From Whalleya microplaca (Eukaryota; Ascomycota; Sordariomycetes; Xylariales; Xylariaceae): DNA of 64,000 nucleotides. The stretch is from contig MU385788.1 in the NCBI GenBank assembly GCA_022497155.1, forward strand, positions 62,001-126,000, written 5' to 3'. Shown one piece after another: positions 55,201 through 64,000 of the stretch (its first letter is position 1; the number at the start of each line of letters is the position of its first letter). The notes under the pieces were generated by a model, which was not told where the DNA came from, made no database searches, and was given only the letters and a program-made list of their open reading frames with translations. The translations under genes and the position numbers were made by a program.

Positions 55201-55912
55201 CAAGCAGACATCCAAGGCCCTCTGTCAGCTCCTTGAAGACCGTGGCCGCTCCACCAAGAATCAAACCCGAGCAAATAACCGCCACCACGTATGCACCTTG
55301 GATCGCATCGGTTACGGGTGGCATCATAACGTAGATGATCAAGACTGACACGCACAGACTTGCGAGGTACGCGGTCGAGAAGAACGTGTGGAGCCATGGG
55401 TTCTTGATGCCTATTAGGGCGTATACTACTCCAGAGATGAGAAGAATCGCGCCAGCCACGCCCCATCCGGGTGTAAGCCGAGGCTCTAGGGGTAAATCGC
55501 CTTCCGCAATAGGTGCTGCTTCGTGGGGGTCAGAGGCTACAAAGGAGATTTAGGCGTATAGGCGGGTGTAGGACTTACAGCCATTAGAGGCGCCAGAATT
55601 ACCCGAATCGTTCCCATTGATGGCAGAGGGGATCGCAGTCGCCGTCGGGCTCGAGCTGCTGGCTCCAGTTGTCGTGGCCTTGGTGGTAGAAGATCCTTTT
55701 ACTGAAGTGGCTGTTGTTGAAATATCCGAATCCTCAGTACGGTCAGTTGTCGTCGTTTGCACCCCATCTCCCTCCTGGGTCGTTTTCGGGGCTTCAGCCG
55801 TCGTGGGCGAAGCATCTTGCCGTCGATACGGCCCCAATGGGCCCGCGGCCACCAGGTTCAAACAGAGGACCAAACAGAGCAACGCCCAAACGCGAGACCA
55901 CTTAGGCAGCAT
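52211..55912 (-). CDS. Membrane protein: signal peptide, mucin-like ectodomain, 7TM DUF4203-type domain, long cytosolic tail
   Basis: Two exons: 55579-55912 and 52211-55536, giving 1,219 aa. The intron (GTAAGT donor, TTTGTAG acceptor) links a 23-aa signal peptide and a Ser/Thr-rich stretch (to about residue 111) to PHEAAPIAEGDLPLEPRLTP and then seven hydrophobic segments at about 137-345. The first segment is AGAILLISGVVYALIGI, the second LHTFFSTAYLASLCVSVLII. This arrangement matches the TM7S3/TM198-like DUF4203 family. The remaining ~870 residues are charged, Ser-rich, Pro-rich and disordered, with a predicted coiled coil near the C-terminus (QREQEAQRREVERWEKERNE). No function is established; a surface sensor or scaffold is an inference. 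Confidence 0.85.
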
Positions 55913-57211
55913 CTTGGCGGCTCTAACAGAGTGTCCGTCCAGTCGTTGTCTCCAAGTTAATATACCAAATCACTAAATACACCCGTGTAGTTAATTGTCG
56001 AGAGCCTTACTGTCCTGTCGAAGAGGCATAACTAGCGGGGTAACGTTGGCAAACCGGTAATAATGACACCATCTGCAGGCCTCGAGGTAATCAAGTAACT
56101 GCCAACGGGGAGAGTTCTCAACTGCAGAAAACTCTCTGACGAGACAGCAGCACCGACAGCAACGACTACCAAGAGTATCCAAGAGTATCAGAGCTCTGGA
56201 AACCTGTATGGAATGTCGAGAGGGAAGTTAGACGGGCAGGTTGATGTCGTGGAACGGTGTTAGCTGACTGGGCTGGCCTCTGGGGACGAGGACGAGGGTT
56301 CAGTATAACTGGCTGGGGTCGAACGTCCCGGCAGAAAGGCACATAAATCAAACTTATTCAGTCAGGTGTGTGTGTGCCGCTAGAGCGGGAGAGCCATCAA
56401 TGGAACCGTTCGTTCCCTGCAACGACAGTCTTGCATGAACCATGGGAGAAGATGGGATGGCAGGTCAGGATGGAGAGAATTCAATACTCATCAGACGACG
56501 AGAGGAAGAGAGAAGATCCTCCGCAGGGCTTAACCTCTGGTCTGTGAGTTGTAAGCCGCCCACTTATGCCGCCTACTATACTGTATACTACCCAAGCATA
56601 CCCAGCTACCCAGGAACATACATACATACATACCCAGCTGCTGCTTACCTAGGTAATAGTAGCTAACCTCCAAGGTCTAGTCTACCTAGCTAATCTGTAC
56701 AAAATTTGCTTTTCCTCGCGCCCACACAGCCGGCCACCCTTGGCGGCAGCAGCAGCAACAGCAGCAGCAGCAGCACGCAGACACTTCTCGGGATCTCCTC
56801 ATCGAAAGGCTGGGCTGCTGCTGTGTGATGATCATGCGCGGATGACGAAGGCATGACCCGAATGGTGCGTAGCTTCGCAGTCCAGGGAGATTAACAGAGA
56901 CAATTGGACCTGAGGCTAGCTCGCTCGGACTCCGGTAAGAAAATTGAGTTGCAAGGGGCAAGCCACCCCGGCCCGGGAGCTAATACCAGAACCGGTAGGC
57001 TATAGGGCGACTAGTTGATGACAGACAGAGATCATTGGTCGGACCACTGGCCAGCCCCTGACCCCTGACCCCGGTTGGACTGAACGCTGCTCTACTTTTA
57101 TTTTTTCTGTCATCTTGTTCTCGAAAAGTAAAAAATGAGACGACTGTCTTAAGTTTAATAGGCGCGGGGCTAAATTGCTTCACCACCAACAGCTATCGAG
57201 ATCTCATCTAA
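55913..57211. other. Intergenic with CAG repeat
   Basis: Upstream region of the DUF4203-type gene. Has a ccaagagtat duplication (56168-56187), a short (CATA)n, and a (GCA)n tract at about 56746-56775. No gene seen. Confidence 0.4.
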
Positions 57212-57722
57212 GGCCGTGTTTACCAAAATCTTAGGACTGCCACCACTAAGCTCCATATATACTTATCGACCCATATAAATTGCATTACAGATTATGTAAC
57301 TTACCAGATGTATTATGGGCCTTTGCGTGCTGACCAGCAGCTCACCTTGAATTCAAAACCTCCTCTGATAGCTTCAGGTCGGCTTTTCAAGTAAAAAACT
57401 AACCCTATTTAGTAACGATATGTCCAGTCGCCGCAGTCCTATTTCACGGCTGGAGCAAAATCCAACAGCCGCCGCAATGACTGCGGCGGCTGAACTGCCT
57501 ACCTTATAAAGTAAAGTTGCCTAGAAAACAGGGGGTGTACAACCCCGTTTTTCATAAAGCTAACTGCCGCCGCTGCGGGAATTGTGCACGACTTGTAGCT
57601 ATTATACAGCTGTAAATCACAGCTGAAGGGGGTAAGGTTCAGTGGAGTAACCCCCCTGTGGTGGCAAAAAGATACATTTTTGATCGAAGCCAGTGGCCGC
57701 AGTCAAGTTGGTAAACACGGCC
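57212..57722. mobile_element. MITE, 511 bp, PIF/Harbinger-like
   Basis: Perfect 15-bp terminal inverted repeats GGCCGTGTTTACCAA at 57212-57226 and its reverse complement at 57708-57722. TAA is present directly on both sides (57209-57211 and 57723-57725), consistent with a 3-bp target duplication. The subterminal regions also share gactgc and ccac blocks. There is no transposase frame inside. An 11-bp perfect hairpin (57466-57476 with 57482-57492, loop atgac) lies in the middle. The TAA duplication and GGCC start fit the PIF/Harbinger superfamily; the superfamily is inference. Confidence 0.8.
57466..57492. repeat. Perfect hairpin inside the MITE
   Basis: Arms cagccgccgca and tgcggcggctg, 11 bp each, around a 5-base loop. 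GC-rich and therefore very stable as a stem in single-stranded DNA or RNA. Confidence 0.85.
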
Positions 57723-57725
57723 TAA

Positions 57726-60700
57726 AACAAGCGAGATCTAGCTCCTCAAGCCTATCTATCACCTTGTGGATCTACATAGTGGCGCGCGGCTGGTGTAGCT
57801 GGGAGTAGATTCTCATCAGACAATATCATCCAATTCAACGTTGTATGCCATCATCTACTAGGTACGGTTGTATGTATGTCGCTTGACTACTAACCAACCT
57901 ACCTACCAGGAACGATAGACCGTACCACAGGTCGGCCCCCAAACCAGCATCTAGCGGTCCGTCCCTTTTCGTCCTGGGTGCTACGTGAACAGCAAACGTG
58001 CGGTATAGAAGGCTGGCAGGTTGCTAGGTACGGTATTCTGCGCGCTGCCTGAAGCAGATCTGTTGAGTCGAGAACGCGCGAGGCGGTCCACCTCGTCCAC
58101 GATCTCTTATCTGGCATTGGACGGGTGATCCTGTGGGCAGGATGCGCGTTCATCATATATGGAGAGCCCGTAACGCAACGCGATGGTACGACAACACTGC
58201 AGCAAGGTTATGTACATTCCCCTCCGACAGGAACCAGCACAGCAGCACAGCAGGACAGGTCACAGCAGAAAACTATTTAGACTATTACTAGTAGTAGGTC
58301 AAGTATGTACAACTAGACCTAACCAAAAACCACGACCGCAAACGCGACTTTCGGGGCTTGTGCAAAAAAGCCCAATTTGTCGATCACCAACTCACCGACT
58401 GGGTAACCAATTGGCGGTGTTAGCCAAACCCGGCCGTACATATGCTTCACAGGTAGGTCTCAAGCTACGAGAAAGCTAGTGGCTGGTAGCGGTGTCTTCT
58501 ATCGTGTATTTGGAAAGGAACAGCTAGCTCACTTGTGCTGTCTGTCTGTCTGTCTGTCTGTCTATCGAATGCGTACCTAGTGCGTGTGAAGACGCAGTAT
58601 AACCTACATACACGATGACGCGAAAAGAAATCGCAATATTGAAATTAGGGGTCCCCACCACCAACCGCAGGCTGCCGAGAGGCCAATGTGCAGCAGCAGT
58701 TACGTGAGTGCAGTAGCGAGAAACGCTCTCGCGCACAACGGGGCATTCCTCCCGCGCGAGTCGTAGAGGAGGGTATGATATGTATGAATGATATATAGGA
58801 GGGTAGTAAAAGGAGCGCAGTTTGGCAGCAGCAGCGGGATGGGGGATCTGGTTCATCTCCCATCACCTGCACGGCAATGGGACGCCCACTCATCCAGCAG
58901 CCCTCAGGATAAGTGATGATGAGGAGGGAACCTGGTACGAGATTCCCGTTTTCGTCCAGATGCCCATTTCGCTCGACGCGGTGCGACGCCGGGATCGTGC
59001 GTTCGTTTACCCCATGTCGCTAATAACTCTCCGATATGATACCTCTCTTACTATGTATGGCGCCAAAAAAAAAAAAAGTAAAGAAAAACAAAATGATAAG
59101 ATATGTATAGTCCGTAGCGAGGCTTGGTAATCAAATCACGCGTGCGATCGCAAGGTGTGACAGGAAGGGGAAAGCATGATGGCGCTCGCGCACGTTCATT
59201 TCCCGCTGCCGCGTGATGATTACTCAATACCTACATACATAGTATTATGGGTAATTTTTTGACTCTTGGCAAGTATACGCCCAGAGGCTAGGGACACGGA
59301 CCACGGAAATGATTTTTATGGGGGAATATCTCCCTCAAAAATCGGAAGTATCTTTTCTAATCCTAGGTTGCGTTAAGCCTCCTTTGGTATGGCGGCGACG
59401 TTAGCGTTCTCTACGGGTACGCGAGCAGGGTGCAAAAAATTATGCTCGCAACTGCGTACATTAACATATTATAGTACCTACATACATACATACATACATG
59501 CTGCTGCTACTGCGCCCTGTCAGCCTGTGTGTGTATGATTCCAGGAACCAAGATTAGATGCTACTATGTAGCGGTCAGAGCGGTAGTATTGAAAATCGTT
59601 GGAATTGCAAATCCACCTCTTGTACATACACACGGAATACTCCAACCTCCAATACTCTGTCATCATCATCAACATGGATGGATACCCAATGTATGTATGT
59701 AGATATGTACTGTAGATAGGCTGTTAGCAACAGGGTCAGACCAATGCAATGGACTTGTTGTGGACCAAGCTTCTCATCATTCAGCCTTTCAATGACCAAA
59801 ACCCAATCCGGTGAACCGACCCCATCGTTCTTTGGGCTCCATGATCAGCGCCCAGGAACCCCCACAAGCAGCAGACACGGCCCCTGCAGGAATTTTCTAT
59901 CCCTTGCAGCCCCAGTCCGCTAACCTAGCGCGAGGATGCCTGGGAGACAGGCAGGCTGTGCCGCTCTACAAGTATTCCGTACTCCGAACACACACATTGC
60001 TTGCGAAATCGGTGATAGCCTCAAATAGATTTATATGGGGAGTTTATTGCGATAGGCAGCACCATCTCAGCCTTCTATCGAGATTTCCTTGGTTTCGGGA
60101 CGCACCAGCGCCCGGTGCCCCGGGTACGCTTGAGCGTACGCATATCATGACGTAGAAGACGCAAGCTCTTAGAGGTTGCGTTTTTATGTAATATGTAATA
60201 CCTAGAGGGCACGGTCCGGATATCCATAGATGATACGCAGCCGGTCGAGCGGCGCAGGAGGTTGCCGGGCTGGCTCTTCATCATCATCATCATTATTATT
60301 GTCGTGATAGCCACATTTCAGCGGTCAGACATACATAACTAATAATAATAATATTCACGAGGCAGGTTAGGTTTGGGATTTGAGGGCACTACCGTAAATA
60401 GAAATGTCCGAACGGTAGAGAATAGGTAATAATATTCCGTAGTTAAACACATGGAAAAAAAAAAGTATTTGATGTTTTACTGCTAGCAAGCAAGCCACGA
60501 TGAGCGAGCAGAAGTCCAGCCATCCATGCCGACCAAAACTCCAAATCTCCGGTAAACAACTGTCAAGCCAGCCAGCCTCCTACCTAGTGCCGAAGCCCCG
60601 GTTCGTGGGTAGTAGGTAGCCTCCATTCCGTGCTCTCAATAAACCTTCCACTTGTATCATGGGTATGTATGTATGGGAGGGGGGGGGGGGGGGGGGGTAT

Positions 60701-60801
60701 CGCGAAACCTGTAAACACCACAATTTGCATCTCAATCGTAACTCGTAGTCCTTACTTAGTCTTACAACTTCGTACAATTCAAAATGCTTGCTTGCTTGCT
60801 G
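57726..60801. other. Long intergenic region with microsatellites
   Basis: No gene recognised in 3.1 kb. Contains (TGTC)n (58539-58563), (CATA)n (about 59478-59500), an A12-14 run near 59068, ATC/ATT repeats near 60278-60300, and a 19-G run at 60679-60697. The frames at 58822-59130 and 59811-60155 lack domain-like composition. Confidence 0.4.
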
Positions 60802-62346
60802 CTATCTCCTACTAGACATGCGCGTAGGTACACGATCGGAACTGCCGTGCCTGGGCTGCGCAGTCGCAGTAGGCGCCTTCCCATTCCGCGCCGCGGCCCT
60901 GGTCGTCTTTCCGGACGCAGAAGAAGCAGATCCTCCCCTAAGACCCAGCAAGCCCGCCACCGCGCGGAACGGGAAAGTGAGCACGGCGGCGGCGGTCTGC
61001 ACCGGCAGCACCACTACGGCCGCCGTCTTCTCGAAGAGCCAGGAGAGCAGACTCCACTGCGAATTGCTGTTCTTGGCGGCGACGGCCGCGAGCGCGATCG
61101 CGTCGTTGAGCCGGTAGTCCACGTACTCGATGCGGTTGTCGGTTTGCACGGCGAGGAGGGACAGCTTCTTCTCGTACCGCCGCATCGCGCGGTTCAGGGC
61201 GTCGAGTTCCGGCTGGATGGTGCTGCGCATCTCGCGGCCGACGGCCATCTCGACCGCCTTGGTCTGCGATGCCTCGGGCGGCGATGTGGGATTTGCCGGC
61301 GTCCCGGCAGAGGGCGCGCGCGATTCCAGGTCATCTAGTCTGCTTGCCAGGGCTTGGAACTGCTCGGTTGTGACGCTTTGTTTCTCGTAGGGATTCCGCG
61401 CGACGATTTGCTGGCACTGCAGCGTCCGGTTCTGGACCATCCGCATCAGGTGCGACACGGGACGCACCTCGGCCGCGCAGAGGAATATGGTGAGGTTGTA
61501 GTTAGAGACTAGACCCTCGGACGGCCTCGTCAACTGCCCGCGGATCGCGTGTAGGAGATAAGCGCCGATGATGGGGAAGATGAAGCACATGACCAGAGCC
61601 AGCATCTCGTGAAGGTAGAGCTCTAGTTTTGCCGCCGCTTGCCGTGACTGCCACTGTTTCCTCTGCCGACTGGGCGGCTCTTCTTCCACCGCTGGTTCCG
61701 GCTCTTTCTCTTTCTCCGTCTCCTCCTCAGGCACGTCCTCGAGAATTGTGCTTGGTGACGCTTCCGGGGAGGGGGAAGGCTCGAGGTCGCTGTCGGTCTC
61801 GAAGACGGACTCGGTCATGATCTCGTCCTTCATGATGCGCACCTGTTGCGCCGTCTGATACCAGTCCCACGGCTGCGTGACAGACCAGTGTAGAAACACG
61901 GCAGCCAAGCTGAGTAGGATCAGGTCTGTAAAGAATGCGCTTCCGTTCTCAAAGAACACGCCAGCGACGGCAGGTAACAGTGCAAGCGTAAGCGGAACAT
62001 ATGCGAACGGGGATTTCTTCACCTCCCGAGAGCTGGCCTTGCCTGGATTGAAGAGCTCGTCCGCGCTTGTCTCCAAGTCCCTCCTGGCATCGTTCAGGCT
62101 GAAGTCCGAGTACGTCGAGCTTCGTCTTCGAAAATCGGCGAAGGAATGCTCGGCCGTGGGCGAGAAGCTGTTGTTCACGCCCGAGCGCTGACGTAGCTGG
62201 CTGGTCTGGGCGACGGTGGCAGCGCGGCGCAGGCCGAATCCCGGCGGCGCATGGCTCGTGGAGGTGGCGGTAGTAGAGGATGACGGCCGGCCGTTCATGT
62301 TGGGAGGGATTGACGTCGAGGCGGAAGCGTAGCTCTCATCGGCCAT
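60802..62346 (-). CDS. Fungal membrane protein of unknown function (514 aa)
   Basis: Single exon, true ATG. Not recognised. The first 110 residues are Ser/Thr-rich and disordered. Hydrophobic segments follow: FAYVPLTLALLPAVAGVFF and FFTDLILLSLAAVFLHWSV (about 114-160), then after an acidic Glu/Pro stretch LYLHEMLALVMCFIFPIIGA (about 250-275). A coiled-coil-like segment (EQFQALASRLDDLESR, and later DALNRAMRRYEKKLSLLAVQ) precedes a final hydrophobic stretch near the C-terminus (VVVLPVQTAAAVLTFPFRAV). It is probably an integral ER or organelle membrane protein; function unknown. Confidence 0.8.
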   Translation of the reverse strand: MADESYASASTSIPPNMNGRPSSSTTATSTSHAPPGFGLRRAATVAQTSQLRQRSGVNNSFSPTAEHSFADFRRRSSTYSDFSLNDARRDLETSADELFNPGKASSREVKKSPFAYVPLTLALLPAVAGVFFENGSAFFTDLILLSLAAVFLHWSVTQPWDWYQTAQQVRIMKDEIMTESVFETDSDLEPSPSPEASPSTILEDVPEEETEKEKEPEPAVEEEPPSRQRKQWQSRQAAAKLELYLHEMLALVMCFIFPIIGAYLLHAIRGQLTRPSEGLVSNYNLTIFLCAAEVRPVSHLMRMVQNRTLQCQQIVARNPYEKQSVTTEQFQALASRLDDLESRAPSAGTPANPTSPPEASQTKAVEMAVGREMRSTIQPELDALNRAMRRYEKKLSLLAVQTDNRIEYVDYRLNDAIALAAVAAKNSNSQWSLLSWLFEKTAAVVVLPVQTAAAVLTFPFRAVAGLLGLRGGSASSASGKTTRAAARNGKAPTATAQPRHGSSDRVPTRMSSRR

Positions 62347-64000
62347 AGCAGGGGTATACGTAGAGGTTTCGAGGACGGCATGGGATCCTAGCCCTGGCAG
62401 GTCCTAAACAATTTGGACGATAGTAGGAAACATATCAGGCTGTTTCAAACAGAACATGTCGCCGCCAGGTGGTTCTCGTTCTCGTGAGCCCACTGGAGCC
62501 AGGTATGCGATATGGGGATGGGGTGACGGGGGACGGGTGACGGAAGACGAGGAGCTATGATGGATGGATCATCACATTACTGGGCAGGGATTTTGCTTTT
62601 ACCTAGGTTAGGTCATAATCCAGACTAGGTAGTAATAAGTGAGCGACGTGCACGGTCTGCATTTGTCCTACCATATCTTCGTAGCTTCTCAGCTTCTCAG
62701 CTTCTCCAACTATGTTCATTCGGTTCAAATCAAATGTTCTTTTGTCATCGCGCTTATTACGTCACTTATAAGGTTTAATATTATACTAGTTGACATGTAT
62801 TGATATACATATGTATATATGTACTGTATATGTTATATATATATATCTGTGTTGTTGTCAATAAGATATGCAGCGACCTGCCTGTGTATGTAAGTTTTTC
62901 ATATCAAGTCCCATTTCTTTGCTGAACAAGCCGCTGTTTATATAAATAGTAATAAGTTGCTGCACGTTAATCAAGTTGCTGTGAAATGATTTACTTCTCT
63001 GCTTCTGCAAGTAGTTCAAGAGGCCGAATACGATGTATGAAGGGAGCCAATTTGAAGATCGCGTCTTTGGAATGTAATATATAGTCGGGCTCATTTGCTA
63101 CAAACGTACCTAATGACGGAGAATTGATTAATGGTGGAAAAGATGCCCGGGGAAATTATTATACTTCATCTACCGCCTACAGAGAATACGGATTACAAAG
63201 TAGATTATTAGATTGCTCTTGGAATTCCTCCAATTTCTTTTCTTCAAATGTGCAAGTTTACAGCTCGAGCACGGACGCTCATTGAAACCTCGGCCCTCAG
63301 GGCTTGCTAGGCTGTTACCAATCTTCGGCACTCGAAACCCCTATGTCATGATAATGACACGATCGCGACAGATCTTGAGATGGTTCAAGATTCAGAGTTC
63401 CAAGGGATATGTTCCTGATCGAGAAGACACCTGACGAGACCTGACAAATACCATATATGATATCTGCAATATGTGACTTTAGTAATTTCGATAAGAAGCC
63501 CGTGCGTTTAAAGTGTTCGCAGGCTCTGGCAAGTCTGGCAGCCTGGACAAGCACTCGCATGACATTCTAGAAGATGTTCCGTGGATACCCGTCGACGTTC
63601 ATAATGCCCGCGAGCCCAAAACGTCACTGTTCCCCTCGTATCAAGCCTCTTTCGAGATGGCGTCAACAAGGATCAAACCGACCCAGCTGACAGCTATGTC
63701 GAAATAGCGTTTTGCTAAGGAACAGTGGGGATTTCTGTCGGTCAATGCCGTCGAATATTATAGTACACCGTATCTATTCTTGACTACTTGGTACGTGAAG
63801 GCACCACTTGCGTGCCACCGCGCTGTCAACCAGTCAACGTGATAATCTTCAAGATTGTAACCGTATTACCGCGTTGGCATATCATGCAGTGAAGTGTCAT
63901 TGTACCACCTGCCTACTCCCAGGAATCCTGTGCCACAATGGTCGGTTTTTTGGCTATTGCTTTTTTTACTTGCCTCGAGTTTTCTGATGGCTGGTTGACA
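62347..64000. other. Intergenic to window end
   Basis: Promoter of the 514-aa gene, then AT-rich DNA with (AT)n and tatatgtatatatg blocks near 62805-62850 and agcttctc repeated three times near 62683-62706. The frame at 63513-63707 holds a GSGKS string but no other P-loop NTPase feature. No gene is called; a gene may start beyond the window. Confidence 0.35.

Noticed and set aside
58822..59130. 102-codon plus-strand frame
   Set aside because: Runs into an A-rich microsatellite, with no conserved motif; probably chance.
63513..63707. Small frame with a GSGKS string, possible P-loop protein
   Set aside because: The preceding glycine of a Walker A motif is missing, no other NTPase motif follows, and the frame is only 64 codons.

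Overview
The window is nuclear DNA of a filamentous ascomycete (Pezizomycotina, probably Sordariomycetes; order not determinable). Evidence: short spliceosomal introns with GTAAGT/GTATGT-like donors, CTAAC-like branch points and CAG/TAG acceptors; widely spaced single genes on both strands; AT-rich intergenic DNA rich in TACCTAGGTA-type palindromes; and fungal-specific families (class II cAMP phosphodiesterase PDE1, DIP2/CPS1-type adenylate-forming protein, SRPK-like orphan kinase). No bacterial features, operons, CRISPR arrays or convincing tRNA genes were seen.

Layout. 0.4-3.4 kb: tRNase Z (-). 5.1-6.0 kb: secreted GH16-type glucanase with two small 3' exons (-). 8.1-9.4 kb: five-exon short-chain dehydrogenase (+). 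9.9-10.4 kb: small methyltransferase-like protein (+). 10.6-11.6 kb: F-box-like/2EXR-like protein (-). 12.4-13.1 kb: alpha/beta hydrolase (-). 14.2-14.5 kb: tail-less eIF1A-like protein (-). 15.7-16.8 kb: flavin-reductase-like protein (+). 17.2-19.6 kb: PDE1, with an 826-bp first intron (-). 20.9-23.5 kb: 850-aa unknown protein (-). 24.5-26.1 kb: tail-anchored SRPK-like kinase (+). 28.7-34.5 kb: DIP2/CPS1-type protein of 1,813 aa (+). 36.5-39.1 kb: 851-aa unknown protein (-). 40.8-42.4 kb: small-subunit catalase (-). 45.2-46.1 kb: ARL1 GTPase (-). 47.05-47.5 kb: ribosomal protein eL39 (+), divergent from ARL1. 49.2-49.9 kb: SKP1 (-). 52.2-55.9 kb: signal peptide plus mucin-like domain plus 7TM DUF4203-type protein (-). 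57.2-57.7 kb: a clear MITE. 60.8-62.3 kb: unknown membrane protein (-).

The genes are mostly unrelated housekeeping, signalling and metabolic genes; there is no biosynthetic cluster. Loose themes are cAMP/bZIP-type signalling (perfect CRE palindromes inside PDE1 intron 1, just upstream of the DIP2/CPS1 gene and distally upstream of catalase) and vesicle or lipid functions (ARL1, DIP2-type protein). I found no convincing wholly new system. The most distinctive items are the 511-bp MITE with 15-bp inverted repeats and TAA target duplications, the long CRE-bearing PDE1 intron, the mini-eIF1A, and the tail-anchored kinase. All exon structures were inferred by eye from splice signals and family conservation, without transcript data.
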